Positions 1-6,197 of a stretch of DNA of 13,619 bases are shown one piece after another (the first letter of the stretch is position 1; each line of letters starts with the position of its first letter). The notes below the pieces were generated by a model. The model saw nothing but the letters and a program-made list of their open reading frames with translations, ran no database searches and was not told where the DNA came from. Source of the DNA: an uncultured Oscillibacter sp. (GTDB lineage Bacteria; Bacillota; Clostridia; Oscillospirales; Oscillospiraceae). The stretch lies in assembly GCA_900548505.1 (NCBI GenBank), contig URKI01000059.1, forward strand, positions 1 through 13,619. Direction: 5' to 3'. Position numbers and translations under genes: made by a program.

Positions 1-34
1 GTCGTCGGCAGCGTCAGATGTGTATAAGAGACAG
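1..34 (+). other. Illumina Nextera Read-1 transposase adapter (sequencing artefact)
   Basis: After one extra G, positions 2-15 read TCGTCGGCAGCGTC and positions 16-34 read AGATGTGTATAAGAGACAG, the 19-base Tn5 mosaic end. Together these are exactly the Nextera Read-1 adapter. It is library sequence that was assembled onto the contig end, not genomic DNA. An open reading frame that starts inside it (ATG at 18) adds the spurious peptide MCIRDS to the front of the larC fragment. Genomic sequence begins at about position 35. Confidence 0.98.
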
Positions 35-650
35 CTGCACCCCCACAGGCGCGGCGCTGCTGGCCCACTTCGGCCGCCGCTTCGGCCCCCAGCCCCCCAT
101 GACCGTGGAGCGGGTAGGCGTGGGCGTGGGCGCTAAGGAATTCCCCGCCGCCAACTGCGTCCGGGCTTTCTGGGGACAAAGCTGCGACCAGAACACGGAG
201 GAGATCTGCGAGCTGGTGTGCCACATCGACGATATGACCGCCGAGGCCCTCTCCTACGCCGCCGACGTTCTCCGCTCCAAAGGCGCGCTGGATGTGGCCG
301 TGACCCCGCTTCTCATGAAGCAGGGCCGCCCCGCCGCCGCGCTGACGGTGCTGTGCCGTCCCGAGGAGGAGGCCGCACTGGCCCGGGCCGTGCTGGCGGA
401 GACGTCCACCCTGGGCGTGCGGACCCGCCGCTGCCGCCGGTATGTACTCACTCCCTCCGTCCGTACGGTAGAAACTGCTTACGGCCCCATGGCCGTCAAG
501 CGGGGCGAGGGCCACGGCATCTGCAAGGAAAAGCCCGAGTACCGGGACGTAGCCCGTGTTTCCCGGGAGCAGGGACTTCCCTTCCGGCAGGTCTGGGAGG
601 AGGTTGCCCGGGCAGCAGCAAAAACAAAGGAGGACACGCACCATGAATGA
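35..650 (+). CDS. larC: LarC, nickel insertion protein for the lactate racemase cofactor (C-terminal part, 5' truncated)
   Basis: LarC (pyridinium-3,5-bisthiocarboxylic acid mononucleotide nickel chelatase) inserts nickel into the pincer cofactor used by lactate racemase LarA and related enzymes; it acts in the cytosol. About 204 C-terminal residues remain of a protein that is usually about 400 or more. Recognisable blocks are CTPTGAALLAHFG at the fragment start, VGVGVGAKEF with AANCVRAFWG, then CHIDDMTAEALSYAADVL and GALDVAVTPLLMKQGRPA, which match the conserved LarC core (E/N-x-DDMTPE and GALDV...PI.MKK.RP). The true start is missing because the contig ends in adapter, so the apparent ATG at 18 is not a gene start. 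Its stop TGA (648-650) overlaps the next gene by 8 bases, which indicates translational coupling. Family assignment is firm; the substrate enzyme (LarA) is not in view. Confidence 0.9.
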
Positions 651-1167
651 AACGCTCTGGAACCGATGTGTTGCGTTCCACGGCCACTCCTGCCCGGGTC
701 TTGCCATCGGCTTCCGGGCAGCCACGGAGGCTCTCTCCTACCTGGGCGTGGACGGGCCCGCCGCCGATGAGGAGCTGGTGTGCGTCACGGAAAACGATGC
801 CTGCGGCGTGGACGCGGTGCAGGTCCTCACCGGCTGCACTATGGGCAAGGGAAACCTTATCTACCGGGGCACCGGCAAAATGGCCTTTTCCTTCTACTGC
901 CGCAACAGCGGAAAGTCGGTGCGCCTTTGCCTCAAGGCTCTGCCGGACATGGAGCGGGAGGAGCGCCGCCGCTTCATTCTGGAAGCCCCGCTGGAGCAGG
1001 TATTCTCCATGGGCGCCCCCCGTTTTCCCGTGCCGGAAAAGGCCCGTCACTTTGCCTCCGTTCCCTGCGCCGTGTGCGGCGAGATGACCGCCGAGCACAT
1101 GGTGCGTCTGGTGGACGGCAAGCCCCACTGTCCCGACTGTTTTGCCCCCTATGACCGGGGCTGGTAA
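643..1167 (+). CDS. FmdE-family metal-binding protein with C-terminal zinc finger
   Basis: A 174-residue protein of the FmdE family, named for a gene in the molybdenum formylmethanofuran dehydrogenase operon of methanogens but widespread in anaerobic bacteria without methanogenesis. The N-terminal core has the family metal site: FHGHSCPGLAIGFR (H13, H15, C17) and ENDACGVDAVQVLTGCTMGKGN (C54, D57, Q60, C65). The C-terminus adds two CxxC pairs, C142/C145 and C163/C166, which fit the auxiliary treble-clef zinc finger known in this family. The start ATG at 643 has AAAGGAGG at 626-633, 9 bases upstream; an in-frame upstream ATG at 556 lies within larC and has no such site. The gene overlaps the larC stop and is followed 20 bases later by a metal-chelate ABC importer. 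I infer a role in handling the imported metal, possibly nickel, molybdenum or tungsten. The biochemical role of bacterial FmdE proteins is not established. Confidence 0.88.
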   Translation: MNETLWNRCVAFHGHSCPGLAIGFRAATEALSYLGVDGPAADEELVCVTENDACGVDAVQVLTGCTMGKGNLIYRGTGKMAFSFYCRNSGKSVRLCLKALPDMEREERRRFILEAPLEQVFSMGAPRFPVPEKARHFASVPCAVCGEMTAEHMVRLVDGKPHCPDCFAPYDRGW

Positions 1168-1187
1168 TTTCGATCAAGGAGACCTAC

Positions 1188-2276
1188 ATGCAGACTCGAA
1201 TCCTTTCCCTTTTCTTATGCCTTTTGCTGCTGACCGGCTGCGCCGCCTCCCCCGCCCCGGCGGCGGAGGAAAACGCCGGTGATACCCGCACCCTCACCGA
1301 TGGCCGGGGCCGGACCGTGACGCTGCCGGAGCAGGTGGAGTCCGTGGTGTGCGTGGGCGTGGGCGCTCTGCGCTATACCACTTATCTGGGCGCCCAGGAC
1401 CTGGCCGTGGGGGTGGAGCAGGACGAGCGGGACACCACCCTCTCCAAGCCCTTCAGCTACTTCAACCGGGAGCGTTTTGACGCGCTTCCCCTCACCGGTG
1501 ACAACGGCGCCACCTACGATGAGGAGATCCTCACCCTCCGTCCGGACGTGCTGGTGGCCAACCTGGACGCCCAGAGCGCCGACGACCTGCAGTCCCGGCT
1601 GGGCATCCCCGTGGTGGCCATCGCCCACAACGAGGGCATCTTCGATGAAAACGCCCTGACCACCCTGGAGGTGCTGGGCCAGGTTTTCCACAAGGAGGAT
1701 CGGGCCCAGGCCCTGACGGACTATCTCCTGGACGCCCAGGCAGACCTTGCCCGCCGCACCCAGGACATCCCTCAGGAGAATAAGCCCACCGTCTATGTGG
1801 GCGGCGTCTCCTACAAGGGCCACCACGGCTTTGAAGGCACGGAGGCGGGCTATGCGCCTCTGGCGGCCATCGGCGCCGTGAACCTGGCAGATGAGACCGG
1901 CCAGTCCGGCCCCTTCAACATCGACACCGAGCAGGTGCTCACCTGGGACCCGGACGTGATCTTCCTGGACTACAACGGCATGGACCTCATCCGGGAGAAC
2001 TACGCCGCCGCGCCGGACTTCTACAACGCCCTCACCGCCGTCCGGGAGGGCCGCCTCTACGCCCAGATCTCCTTCCGTTCCAGCGCCACCAACGCCGAGC
2101 TTGCCCTGGCAGACGCCTACTATGCCGGCACCGTCCTCTATCCGGAGGCCTTTGCCGATGTGGACATGGAGGAAAAATTTGACGAGATCTTCTCCACCAT
2201 GCTGGGCGTGGAGGATGCCTACGCCCAGTATGCGGCCCAGGGGTACGTGTTCGGCCCCATGACACTGGAGGGCTGA
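1188..2276 (+). CDS. Metal-chelate ABC transporter substrate-binding lipoprotein (BtuF/FecB-type)
   Basis: A 362-residue class III solute-binding protein that should capture a metal chelate outside the membrane and deliver it to the permease encoded next. It begins with a lipoprotein signal peptide, a hydrophobic run ending in the lipobox LLTGC with lipidated C18. The start of the mature domain is typical of the BtuF/FhuD/FecB fold (TLTDGRGRTVTLPEQVESVVCVG). The segment YVGGVSYKGHHGFEGTEAGY, with H212 and H213, matches a subfamily of these proteins common in strict anaerobes and usually annotated only as iron-type. AAGGAG ends about 8 bases before the ATG. Only one base (2277) separates its stop from the permease start. 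The substrate is not readable from sequence; the linkage to larC and fmdE argues for nickel or another cofactor metal rather than a ferric siderophore or cobalamin. Confidence 0.9.
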   Translation: MQTRILSLFLCLLLLTGCAASPAPAAEENAGDTRTLTDGRGRTVTLPEQVESVVCVGVGALRYTTYLGAQDLAVGVEQDERDTTLSKPFSYFNRERFDALPLTGDNGATYDEEILTLRPDVLVANLDAQSADDLQSRLGIPVVAIAHNEGIFDENALTTLEVLGQVFHKEDRAQALTDYLLDAQADLARRTQDIPQENKPTVYVGGVSYKGHHGFEGTEAGYAPLAAIGAVNLADETGQSGPFNIDTEQVLTWDPDVIFLDYNGMDLIRENYAAAPDFYNALTAVREGRLYAQISFRSSATNAELALADAYYAGTVLYPEAFADVDMEEKFDEIFSTMLGVEDAYAQYAAQGYVFGPMTLEG

Positions 2277-2277
2277 T

Positions 2278-3357
2278 ATGGCACCAGCGCTGAAAGATCA
2301 GGCGCCGGAGGCCTACCGCCTGCATGTTCTCCGCCACACCGCCGCCCTGGTGTTTTTGGGGGCGGTGGTGGTACTCGCCTGCGTAGCCGCCCTTTGGAGC
2401 GGCTCCTATGCAACGCCCCTTTCCCAGCTGCTGCGGGGCATCTTCGGCGCTGCGGAGGACCCGGCGGTGAACACCGTGGTGCGCTCGCTGCGTCTGCCCC
2501 GGATCTGCACAGCCCTTTTGGGCGGCGCGGGACTGGGGGCGGCGGGCTGCGTGCTCCAGTCGGTGCTGCGCAATCCCCTGGCCTCCGCCTCCACCCTGGG
2601 CATCTCCCAGGGGGCGGGCTTCGGCGCCGCCTTTGCCATCATCGTGCTGGGGGCAGGCATCCAATCCAGCGGCAGCGCTGCCGGCGGACTGACTTTCACC
2701 AGTCCTGTGACCATCAGCCTGTGCGCGTTCCTTTGCAGCATGGCCGTGTCCCTTCTGATCCTGGCGCTGTCCCGGCTGCGGTCCGTGTCCGCGGAGGCCA
2801 TGGTGCTGGCGGGCGTGGCCCTCAGCTCTCTTTTTTCCGGGGCCTCCACGCTGCTCCAATACTTCGCCGACGAGGTGCAGCTGGCCTCCGTGGTGTTCTG
2901 GACCTTCGGCGATCTGGGCCGCACCACCTGGCATGAGGTGCGGATCATGGCCATCGTCGTACTGGCTACGTTTGTCTACTTCTTCCTCTGCCGCTGGGAC
3001 TACAACGCCCTGGAGGGCGGCGAGCAAACCGCCATGAGCCTGGGCGTCCGAGTGGACCGGCTGCGGCTCGTGAACGTGCTTTTGTGCTCCCTCACCGCGT
3101 CGGTGGTGGTATCCTACGTGGGCGTCATCAACTTCATCGGACTGGTGGCTCCCCACCTGGCCCGGCGGCTGGTGGGCGGGAACTACTGTGTGCTGCTGCC
3201 CGCCTCGGCCCTCACCGGCGCGGCGCTGCTGGTGCTGGGGGATCTGGCCGCCCGGCAGATCCTCTCCCCGGTGGTGCTGCCCATCGGCGCCATCACGTCG
3301 TTTCTGGGGGCGCCGCTGTTTCTCTATCTTCTGTTCAAGGGAGGGAAACGCCTGTGA
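2278..3357 (+). CDS. FecCD/BtuC-type ABC transporter permease
   Basis: A 359-residue polytopic inner-membrane protein, the usual length for BtuC/FecCD permeases, which form homodimers with about ten membrane helices each. Diagnostic family blocks are seen at about residues 82-117 (GLGAAGCVLQSVLRNPLA followed by STLGISQGAGFGAAFAI) and at 282-300 (GVINFIGLVAPHLARRLVG), the latter being the cytoplasmic loop that contacts the ATPase. The N-terminus has a short charged cytosolic leader (about residues 1-20), then the first helix (TAALVFLGAVVVLACVAAL). The gene sits one base after the lipoprotein gene, and its TGA stop (3355-3357) overlaps the GTG start of the ATPase gene, so the three transporter genes form one translational unit. 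Confidence 0.92.
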   Translation: MAPALKDQAPEAYRLHVLRHTAALVFLGAVVVLACVAALWSGSYATPLSQLLRGIFGAAEDPAVNTVVRSLRLPRICTALLGGAGLGAAGCVLQSVLRNPLASASTLGISQGAGFGAAFAIIVLGAGIQSSGSAAGGLTFTSPVTISLCAFLCSMAVSLLILALSRLRSVSAEAMVLAGVALSSLFSGASTLLQYFADEVQLASVVFWTFGDLGRTTWHEVRIMAIVVLATFVYFFLCRWDYNALEGGEQTAMSLGVRVDRLRLVNVLLCSLTASVVVSYVGVINFIGLVAPHLARRLVGGNYCVLLPASALTGAALLVLGDLAARQILSPVVLPIGAITSFLGAPLFLYLLFKGGKRL

Positions 3358-4118
3358 TCTCCGTGGAGCATCTGAATTTCTCCTACCCCTGCGGACGGCA
3401 GATCCTGCGGGATATCTCCTTTGAAGCCCCCGGCGGATCGTGCCTGGCCATCCTGGGCAACAACGGCGCGGGAAAAAGCACCCTTTTAAAGTGCCTTTGC
3501 CACATCCTGCGTCCCCAGACCGGCCGGGCCATGCTGGACGGCATGGACCTTCTGACCCTGCCGCCCCGGCGCCTTGCTGAGTACGTGGCCCTCATGTCCC
3601 AGGAGCCCCCCTCCGCCCGGCTGACGGTCTACGACACACTCATGCTGGGCCGCAGGCCCTACATCCGCTGGGGCGTTGGGCAGCAGGACCGCTCGGCGGT
3701 CTCCGACATGCTCGCCCGGCTCCACCTGGAGCCTATGGCGGTGCGGTATCTGGACCAGCTCTCCGGCGGCGAGCGGCAGAAAGTGCTGCTGGGGCGGGCA
3801 CTGGTGCAGCAGCCCAAGCTCCTTTTGCTGGATGAGCCCACCAGCGCCTTGGACCTGCGCAACCAGTATGAGATGCTGTCCCTGGTGCGGCGCATGTGCG
3901 CCCAGACGGGCATCACCGCCGTTCTGGTCCTCCACGACCTGAACCTGGCGCTGCGGTTCTGCGACCGGCTGCTGCTCCTCTCCGACGGGACCGTGCATGC
4001 CTGCGGCGGCGCGGAGATCATGACAAGCGAGCACATCCAGGCCGTGTACGGCATGGACGCGTCGGTGCGGACCGTGGACGGCGTGCCCGTGGTGATCCCC
4101 CATATGGCGGAGCAATAA
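3354..4118 (+). CDS. Metal-chelate ABC transporter ATP-binding protein (BtuD/FecE-type)
   Basis: A 254-residue ABC ATPase that powers the importer formed with the two preceding gene products. All nucleotide-binding motifs are intact: Walker A GNNGAGKST (35-43), Q-loop in ALMSQEPP, signature LSGGERQ (136-142), Walker B LLLLDE (156-161) and the switch histidine H194 in VLHDLN. The reading frame is open back to 3084 inside the permease, but the domain starts only with ISVEHLNFSYP. The likely start is therefore GTG at 3354, overlapping the permease stop and preceded by GGGAGGG at 3340-3346. It is the last gene of the operon and ends directly in an intrinsic terminator. The metal specificity is inferred only from its neighbours larC and fmdE. 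Confidence 0.93.
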   Translation: MISVEHLNFSYPCGRQILRDISFEAPGGSCLAILGNNGAGKSTLLKCLCHILRPQTGRAMLDGMDLLTLPPRRLAEYVALMSQEPPSARLTVYDTLMLGRRPYIRWGVGQQDRSAVSDMLARLHLEPMAVRYLDQLSGGERQKVLLGRALVQQPKLLLLDEPTSALDLRNQYEMLSLVRRMCAQTGITAVLVLHDLNLALRFCDRLLLLSDGTVHACGGAEIMTSEHIQAVYGMDASVRTVDGVPVVIPHMAEQ

Positions 4119-4152
4119 AAAAGGCAGCGGCGCTGCCTTTTTTATTTTTTTT
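4117..4152 (+). terminator. Intrinsic terminator of the larC-fmdE-ABC operon
   Basis: GGCAGC (4123-4128) pairs with GCTGCC (4132-4137) around a 3-base loop. The flanking A6 (4117-4122) pairs with T6 (4138-4143) for a 12-bp stem, and a further T-run follows to 4152. It starts inside the ATPase stop codon. Confidence 0.92.
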
Positions 4153-4183
4153 GAAGAAAACGACGCCGCTGCCTCGTTATAAT
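4152..4183 (+). promoter_or_regulatory. Candidate promoter of the ECF sigma operon
   Basis: TGAAGA (4152-4157), 17 bases, then CGTTAT (4175-4180) resembles the ECF-type layout TGAAAC-N16/17-CGT, which would fit autoregulation by the sigma factor encoded just downstream. TATAAT at 4178-4183 overlaps it and could instead serve the housekeeping sigma factor, but its only -35-like partner (TTGAAG, 4151-4156) lies 21 bases away, which is too far. Which element is used cannot be decided from sequence. Confidence 0.45.
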
Positions 4184-4206
4184 AACAGCAAGCGACAAGG
4201 AGGTGG

Positions 4207-4737
4207 ATGTGCGGCGTGGTATCCATCACAAATGAATCCTTTTCCCGGCTGGTGCAGCAGTATGAGCCATTGGTGTACACCATCTGCTTTCAGCTGGTGC
4301 GCGACGCCGCAGCGGCGGAGGACCTGACCCAGGATACGTTCCTCTCCGCCTACATCCACCGCTCGTCCATGCCCCCCGGGTATGAGCGACAATGGCTGGG
4401 CCGCATCGCCGCCAACAAGGCCAAGGACCACCTGCAAAGCGCCTGGAAACGGCGCACGCTGCTGCCGGGAGACGAGGCCCTTCCCCCCGGCGCGGCGCCG
4501 GCGGCGGAGGAAACGGCCCTGGCCCGGGGCGGTGCCCGGGAGATCGCGGAGCTGATCCGAAACCTCCGGGAGCCCTATGGGCAGGTGTGCAGGCTGTGCC
4601 TTCTGGAGGAGCGCACGCCGGAGGAGGCGGCTCTGGCACTGGGCAGGCCGGTCAAGACCATCCACACCCAGCTCGCCCGGGGAAAACAACTGCTGCGCAC
4701 GCAGCTGGAAAGGAGCGGATCCCATGGAACTATTTGA
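4207..4737 (+). CDS. ECF-subfamily RNA polymerase sigma-70 factor
   Basis: A 176-residue alternative sigma factor with only regions 2 and 4, as in the ECF group. Region 2 covers about residues 12-50 (YEPLVYTICFQLV, then AEDLTQDTFLSAYIH, the core-binding and -10 recognition part). Region 4 is the C-terminal helix-turn-helix (EEAALALGRPVKTIHTQLARGKQLL), preceded by an acidic/proline-alanine linker around residues 85-100. The start is ambiguous: AAGGAGG at 4197-4203 lies only 3 bases before ATG 4207 but 12 bases before the in-frame GTG 4216, so the protein may be three residues shorter. The gene overlaps its anti-sigma gene by 14 bases, the standard coupled arrangement. The regulon is unknown; two downstream membrane-protein genes suggest an envelope signal. 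Confidence 0.9.
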   Translation: MCGVVSITNESFSRLVQQYEPLVYTICFQLVRDAAAAEDLTQDTFLSAYIHRSSMPPGYERQWLGRIAANKAKDHLQSAWKRRTLLPGDEALPPGAAPAAEETALARGGAREIAELIRNLREPYGQVCRLCLLEERTPEEAALALGRPVKTIHTQLARGKQLLRTQLERSGSHGTI

Positions 4738-5203
4738 TCAACACGGCCATCTGACGGATGAAGCCCTCCGGGCGCTGACGGAAAACGCCCCCATGGACGA
4801 GCTCAGCCGGCTGGAGGTCGCCGAGCATCTGGCCTTCTGCGACCAGTGCCTGCAGCGTTACACCCTGTATCTGGCCGACCAGCCCACGCTGGTGCCGGCC
4901 CACAGCTGCCAGGAAAGTCTCTGGCGGCGCATCCGACAGCGGAGCATCCGCCTCATCACCAGCCGGTACGCCACGGCGGCCGCCGCGGTGGTGCTGGCGC
5001 TGACGGTACTCTGGGGCAGCGCCCGGCTGCCTGTCTCCGGCCTGCCGCTGTTCTCCGGGCAGGACGCCCCCATTTCCCAGCACTTTGCCGACTGGTCCCA
5101 GCACTGGAGATCTTCCATCAACGATCTTCTCTCCCGGTGCGGCGACTTCTTCGATCCCTATCACGGCCCGGATTTCCAGGCCATCCAAGGAGGTAACTCA
5201 TGA
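4724..5203 (+). CDS. Membrane-anchored zinc-finger anti-sigma factor
   Basis: A 159-residue protein placed to bind and hold the ECF sigma factor at the membrane. The N-terminal cytosolic half carries the zinc anti-sigma (ZAS-type) motif HxxxCxxC at H35, C39 and C42 (EHLAFCDQC). A single membrane helix follows at about residues 82-98 (YATAAAAVVLALTVLW), then an extracytoplasmic tail of about 60 residues with no recognised domain. The start ATG at 4724 has AAAGGAG 8 bases upstream, inside the sigma gene; the longer upstream frame is read-through of the sigma region. The stop TGA overlaps the next start (ATGA at 5200-5203). The identification rests on the motif, the topology and the position directly after the sigma gene. 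Confidence 0.85.
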   Translation: MELFDQHGHLTDEALRALTENAPMDELSRLEVAEHLAFCDQCLQRYTLYLADQPTLVPAHSCQESLWRRIRQRSIRLITSRYATAAAAVVLALTVLWGSARLPVSGLPLFSGQDAPISQHFADWSQHWRSSINDLLSRCGDFFDPYHGPDFQAIQGGNS

Positions 5204-5805
5204 GACCCAAACACGGATTCTTTCTTTTTGTCAGCTCCTGCATCCCCGGCTGCGGCCAGATGTACCAGAGCTATATGAAGCGCGGCACTTCTTTGATGAT
5301 GACCTTCTTCGGCCTGTTTGCCGTCTCCGTCTTTTTGCAGATCGGGGCGCTGGCGGTCTTTATGGTGCCGGTGTGGCTCTATGCCTTTTTTGACAGCTAC
5401 AACCTCCGCAGCCGCATTGCCGACGGCTTCCCCCCTGCCGACGAGATGCTCTTCGGCCTTTCCGATATGGACAGTGCCCGGGCAGCGGCCCTCTTCCGCA
5501 AGCGCCACAGCCTCATCGGCTGGGGGTTGGTTGCCCTCGGCTGCTGGACGTTTTATACCATGCTGACTGACTGGCTCTTTGAATTTTTTGGTCAGTTCTT
5601 CTACGACACCTGGTGGCTCCAACGCATCTTGGTCTACGACGTGCCCCGCCTGGTGCTGACCGTGGCCATCATCGCCCTGGGCATCTGGTTCATCCGTGGT
5701 CCCAAGCCCACCGGCAGCGAGATCCCTCCCTTTGTCCCGCCCATGGAGCCGGAGGAAGAGACGTCCGACCCCAGCGAGGAGGAGGCGCGCCATGAAGCCC
5801 AATGA
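5200..5805 (+). CDS. Multi-pass membrane protein of the ECF sigma operon
   Basis: A 201-residue integral membrane protein of unknown function. About four hydrophobic segments are visible: FFLFVSSCIPGCGQMY near the N-terminus, a double segment from TSLMMTFFGLF to VPVWLYAFFDSY, SLIGWGLVALGCWTFYTMLT, and LVLTVAIIALGIWFI. The tail from about residue 170 is soluble, proline-rich and strongly acidic (PPMEPEEETSDPSEEEA). The opening pattern PGCGQMYQSYMKRG resembles the PG.GQ.Y.G...RG signature of TM2-like membrane proteins, a weak similarity only. AAGGAGGT at 5187-5194 supports the ATG. It overlaps the anti-sigma stop by 4 bases and the next gene by 14, so it belongs to the sigma unit and may be a sensor, a target or part of the regulated envelope function. 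Confidence 0.8.
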   Translation: MRPKHGFFLFVSSCIPGCGQMYQSYMKRGTSLMMTFFGLFAVSVFLQIGALAVFMVPVWLYAFFDSYNLRSRIADGFPPADEMLFGLSDMDSARAAALFRKRHSLIGWGLVALGCWTFYTMLTDWLFEFFGQFFYDTWWLQRILVYDVPRLVLTVAIIALGIWFIRGPKPTGSEIPPFVPPMEPEEETSDPSEEEARHEAQ

Positions 5806-6103
5806 CACCGCACCCGCCCGGCGGGTAGGCACGTTCACCTTTGGCCTGGTGCTGGTGGCCACGGGCCTTGGCATGCTGGCGGCGCTGTTTCTTCCCCAGC
5901 TGGACCTGACGCTGCTGCTGCGCCTTTCTCCCCTGGCCCTCATCAGCCTGGGCATCGAGGTGCTGCTGGCGGCCCGGGACGGGGAACGGCTCCGCTATGA
6001 CTGGGTGGGCATGCTGCTTTGCAGCCTGATCGTGCTCTCGGCCATCGCCTGGTTCTCCGTGGCGTGGTATCTTACCAACTGGCAGGATTTCCGCCACTTT
6101 TGA
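5792..6103 (+). CDS. Small membrane protein resembling LiaI/LiaF-type transmembrane region
   Basis: A 103-residue protein that is mostly membrane-embedded. Its helices are TFGLVLVATGLGMLAALF, LLLRLSPLALISLGIEVLL and WVGMLLCSLIVLSAIAWFSV. The spacing of FGL..V..G.GML, the short LS.LALISLGIE.LL block and the following charged RDGERLRYD loop resemble the N-terminal membrane region shared by LiaI/LiaF-like envelope-stress proteins; this is pattern recognition, not a proven match. ATG 5792 has GAGGAGG about 7 bases upstream and overlaps the preceding stop by 14 bases. It is the last gene of the sigma operon, directly before a terminator. If the LiaF resemblance holds, the operon would be an envelope-stress module. 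Confidence 0.75.
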   Translation: MKPNDTAPARRVGTFTFGLVLVATGLGMLAALFLPQLDLTLLLRLSPLALISLGIEVLLAARDGERLRYDWVGMLLCSLIVLSAIAWFSVAWYLTNWQDFRHF

Positions 6104-6105
6104 GA

Positions 6106-6145
6106 AAAACCCGTGCCCCATAAGAGGGGCACGGGTTTTCTTTTT
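6106..6145 (+). terminator. Intrinsic terminator of the ECF sigma operon
   Basis: CCCGTGCCCC (6110-6119) pairs perfectly with GGGGCACGGG (6126-6135) around the loop ATAAGA. Four flanking A/T pairs and a T-rich tail (6136-6145, interrupted by one C) follow. It begins 3 bases after the last stop codon. Confidence 0.93.
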
Positions 6146-6164
6146 CCACAAACCGCGGTATAAT
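6136..6164 (+). promoter_or_regulatory. Likely promoter of trmO
   Basis: A perfect TATAAT at 6159-6164 sits 34 bases before the trmO ATG, and GGGAGG (6186-6191) is a good ribosome-binding site. The -35 position (about 6136-6141, TTTTCT) is weak and overlaps the T-tail of the preceding terminator. The leader is short. Confidence 0.55.
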
Positions 6165-6197
6165 GGTGTAAAATTATCCAAAAAAGGGAGGTCTCTC

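Noticed and set aside
18..34. ATG and short peptide MCIRDS as a gene start
   Set aside because: It is translated adapter sequence; the mosaic-end identity is exact.
2032..3156. Long antisense open frame (374 codons, minus strand) over the ABC lipoprotein and permease genes
   Set aside because: Its product is a low-complexity G/H/R/Q-rich shadow with no domain, and the plus-strand frames encode clear family members.
3084..3353. Extended N-terminus for the ABC ATPase
   Set aside because: This segment overlaps the permease in another frame and gives R/G-rich nonsense; the ATPase domain starts at GTG 3354 with a good ribosome-binding site.
4151..4183. TTGAAG plus TATAAT as a housekeeping promoter
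   Set aside because: The 21-base spacer is too long for a normal sigma-A promoter; kept only as an alternative -10.
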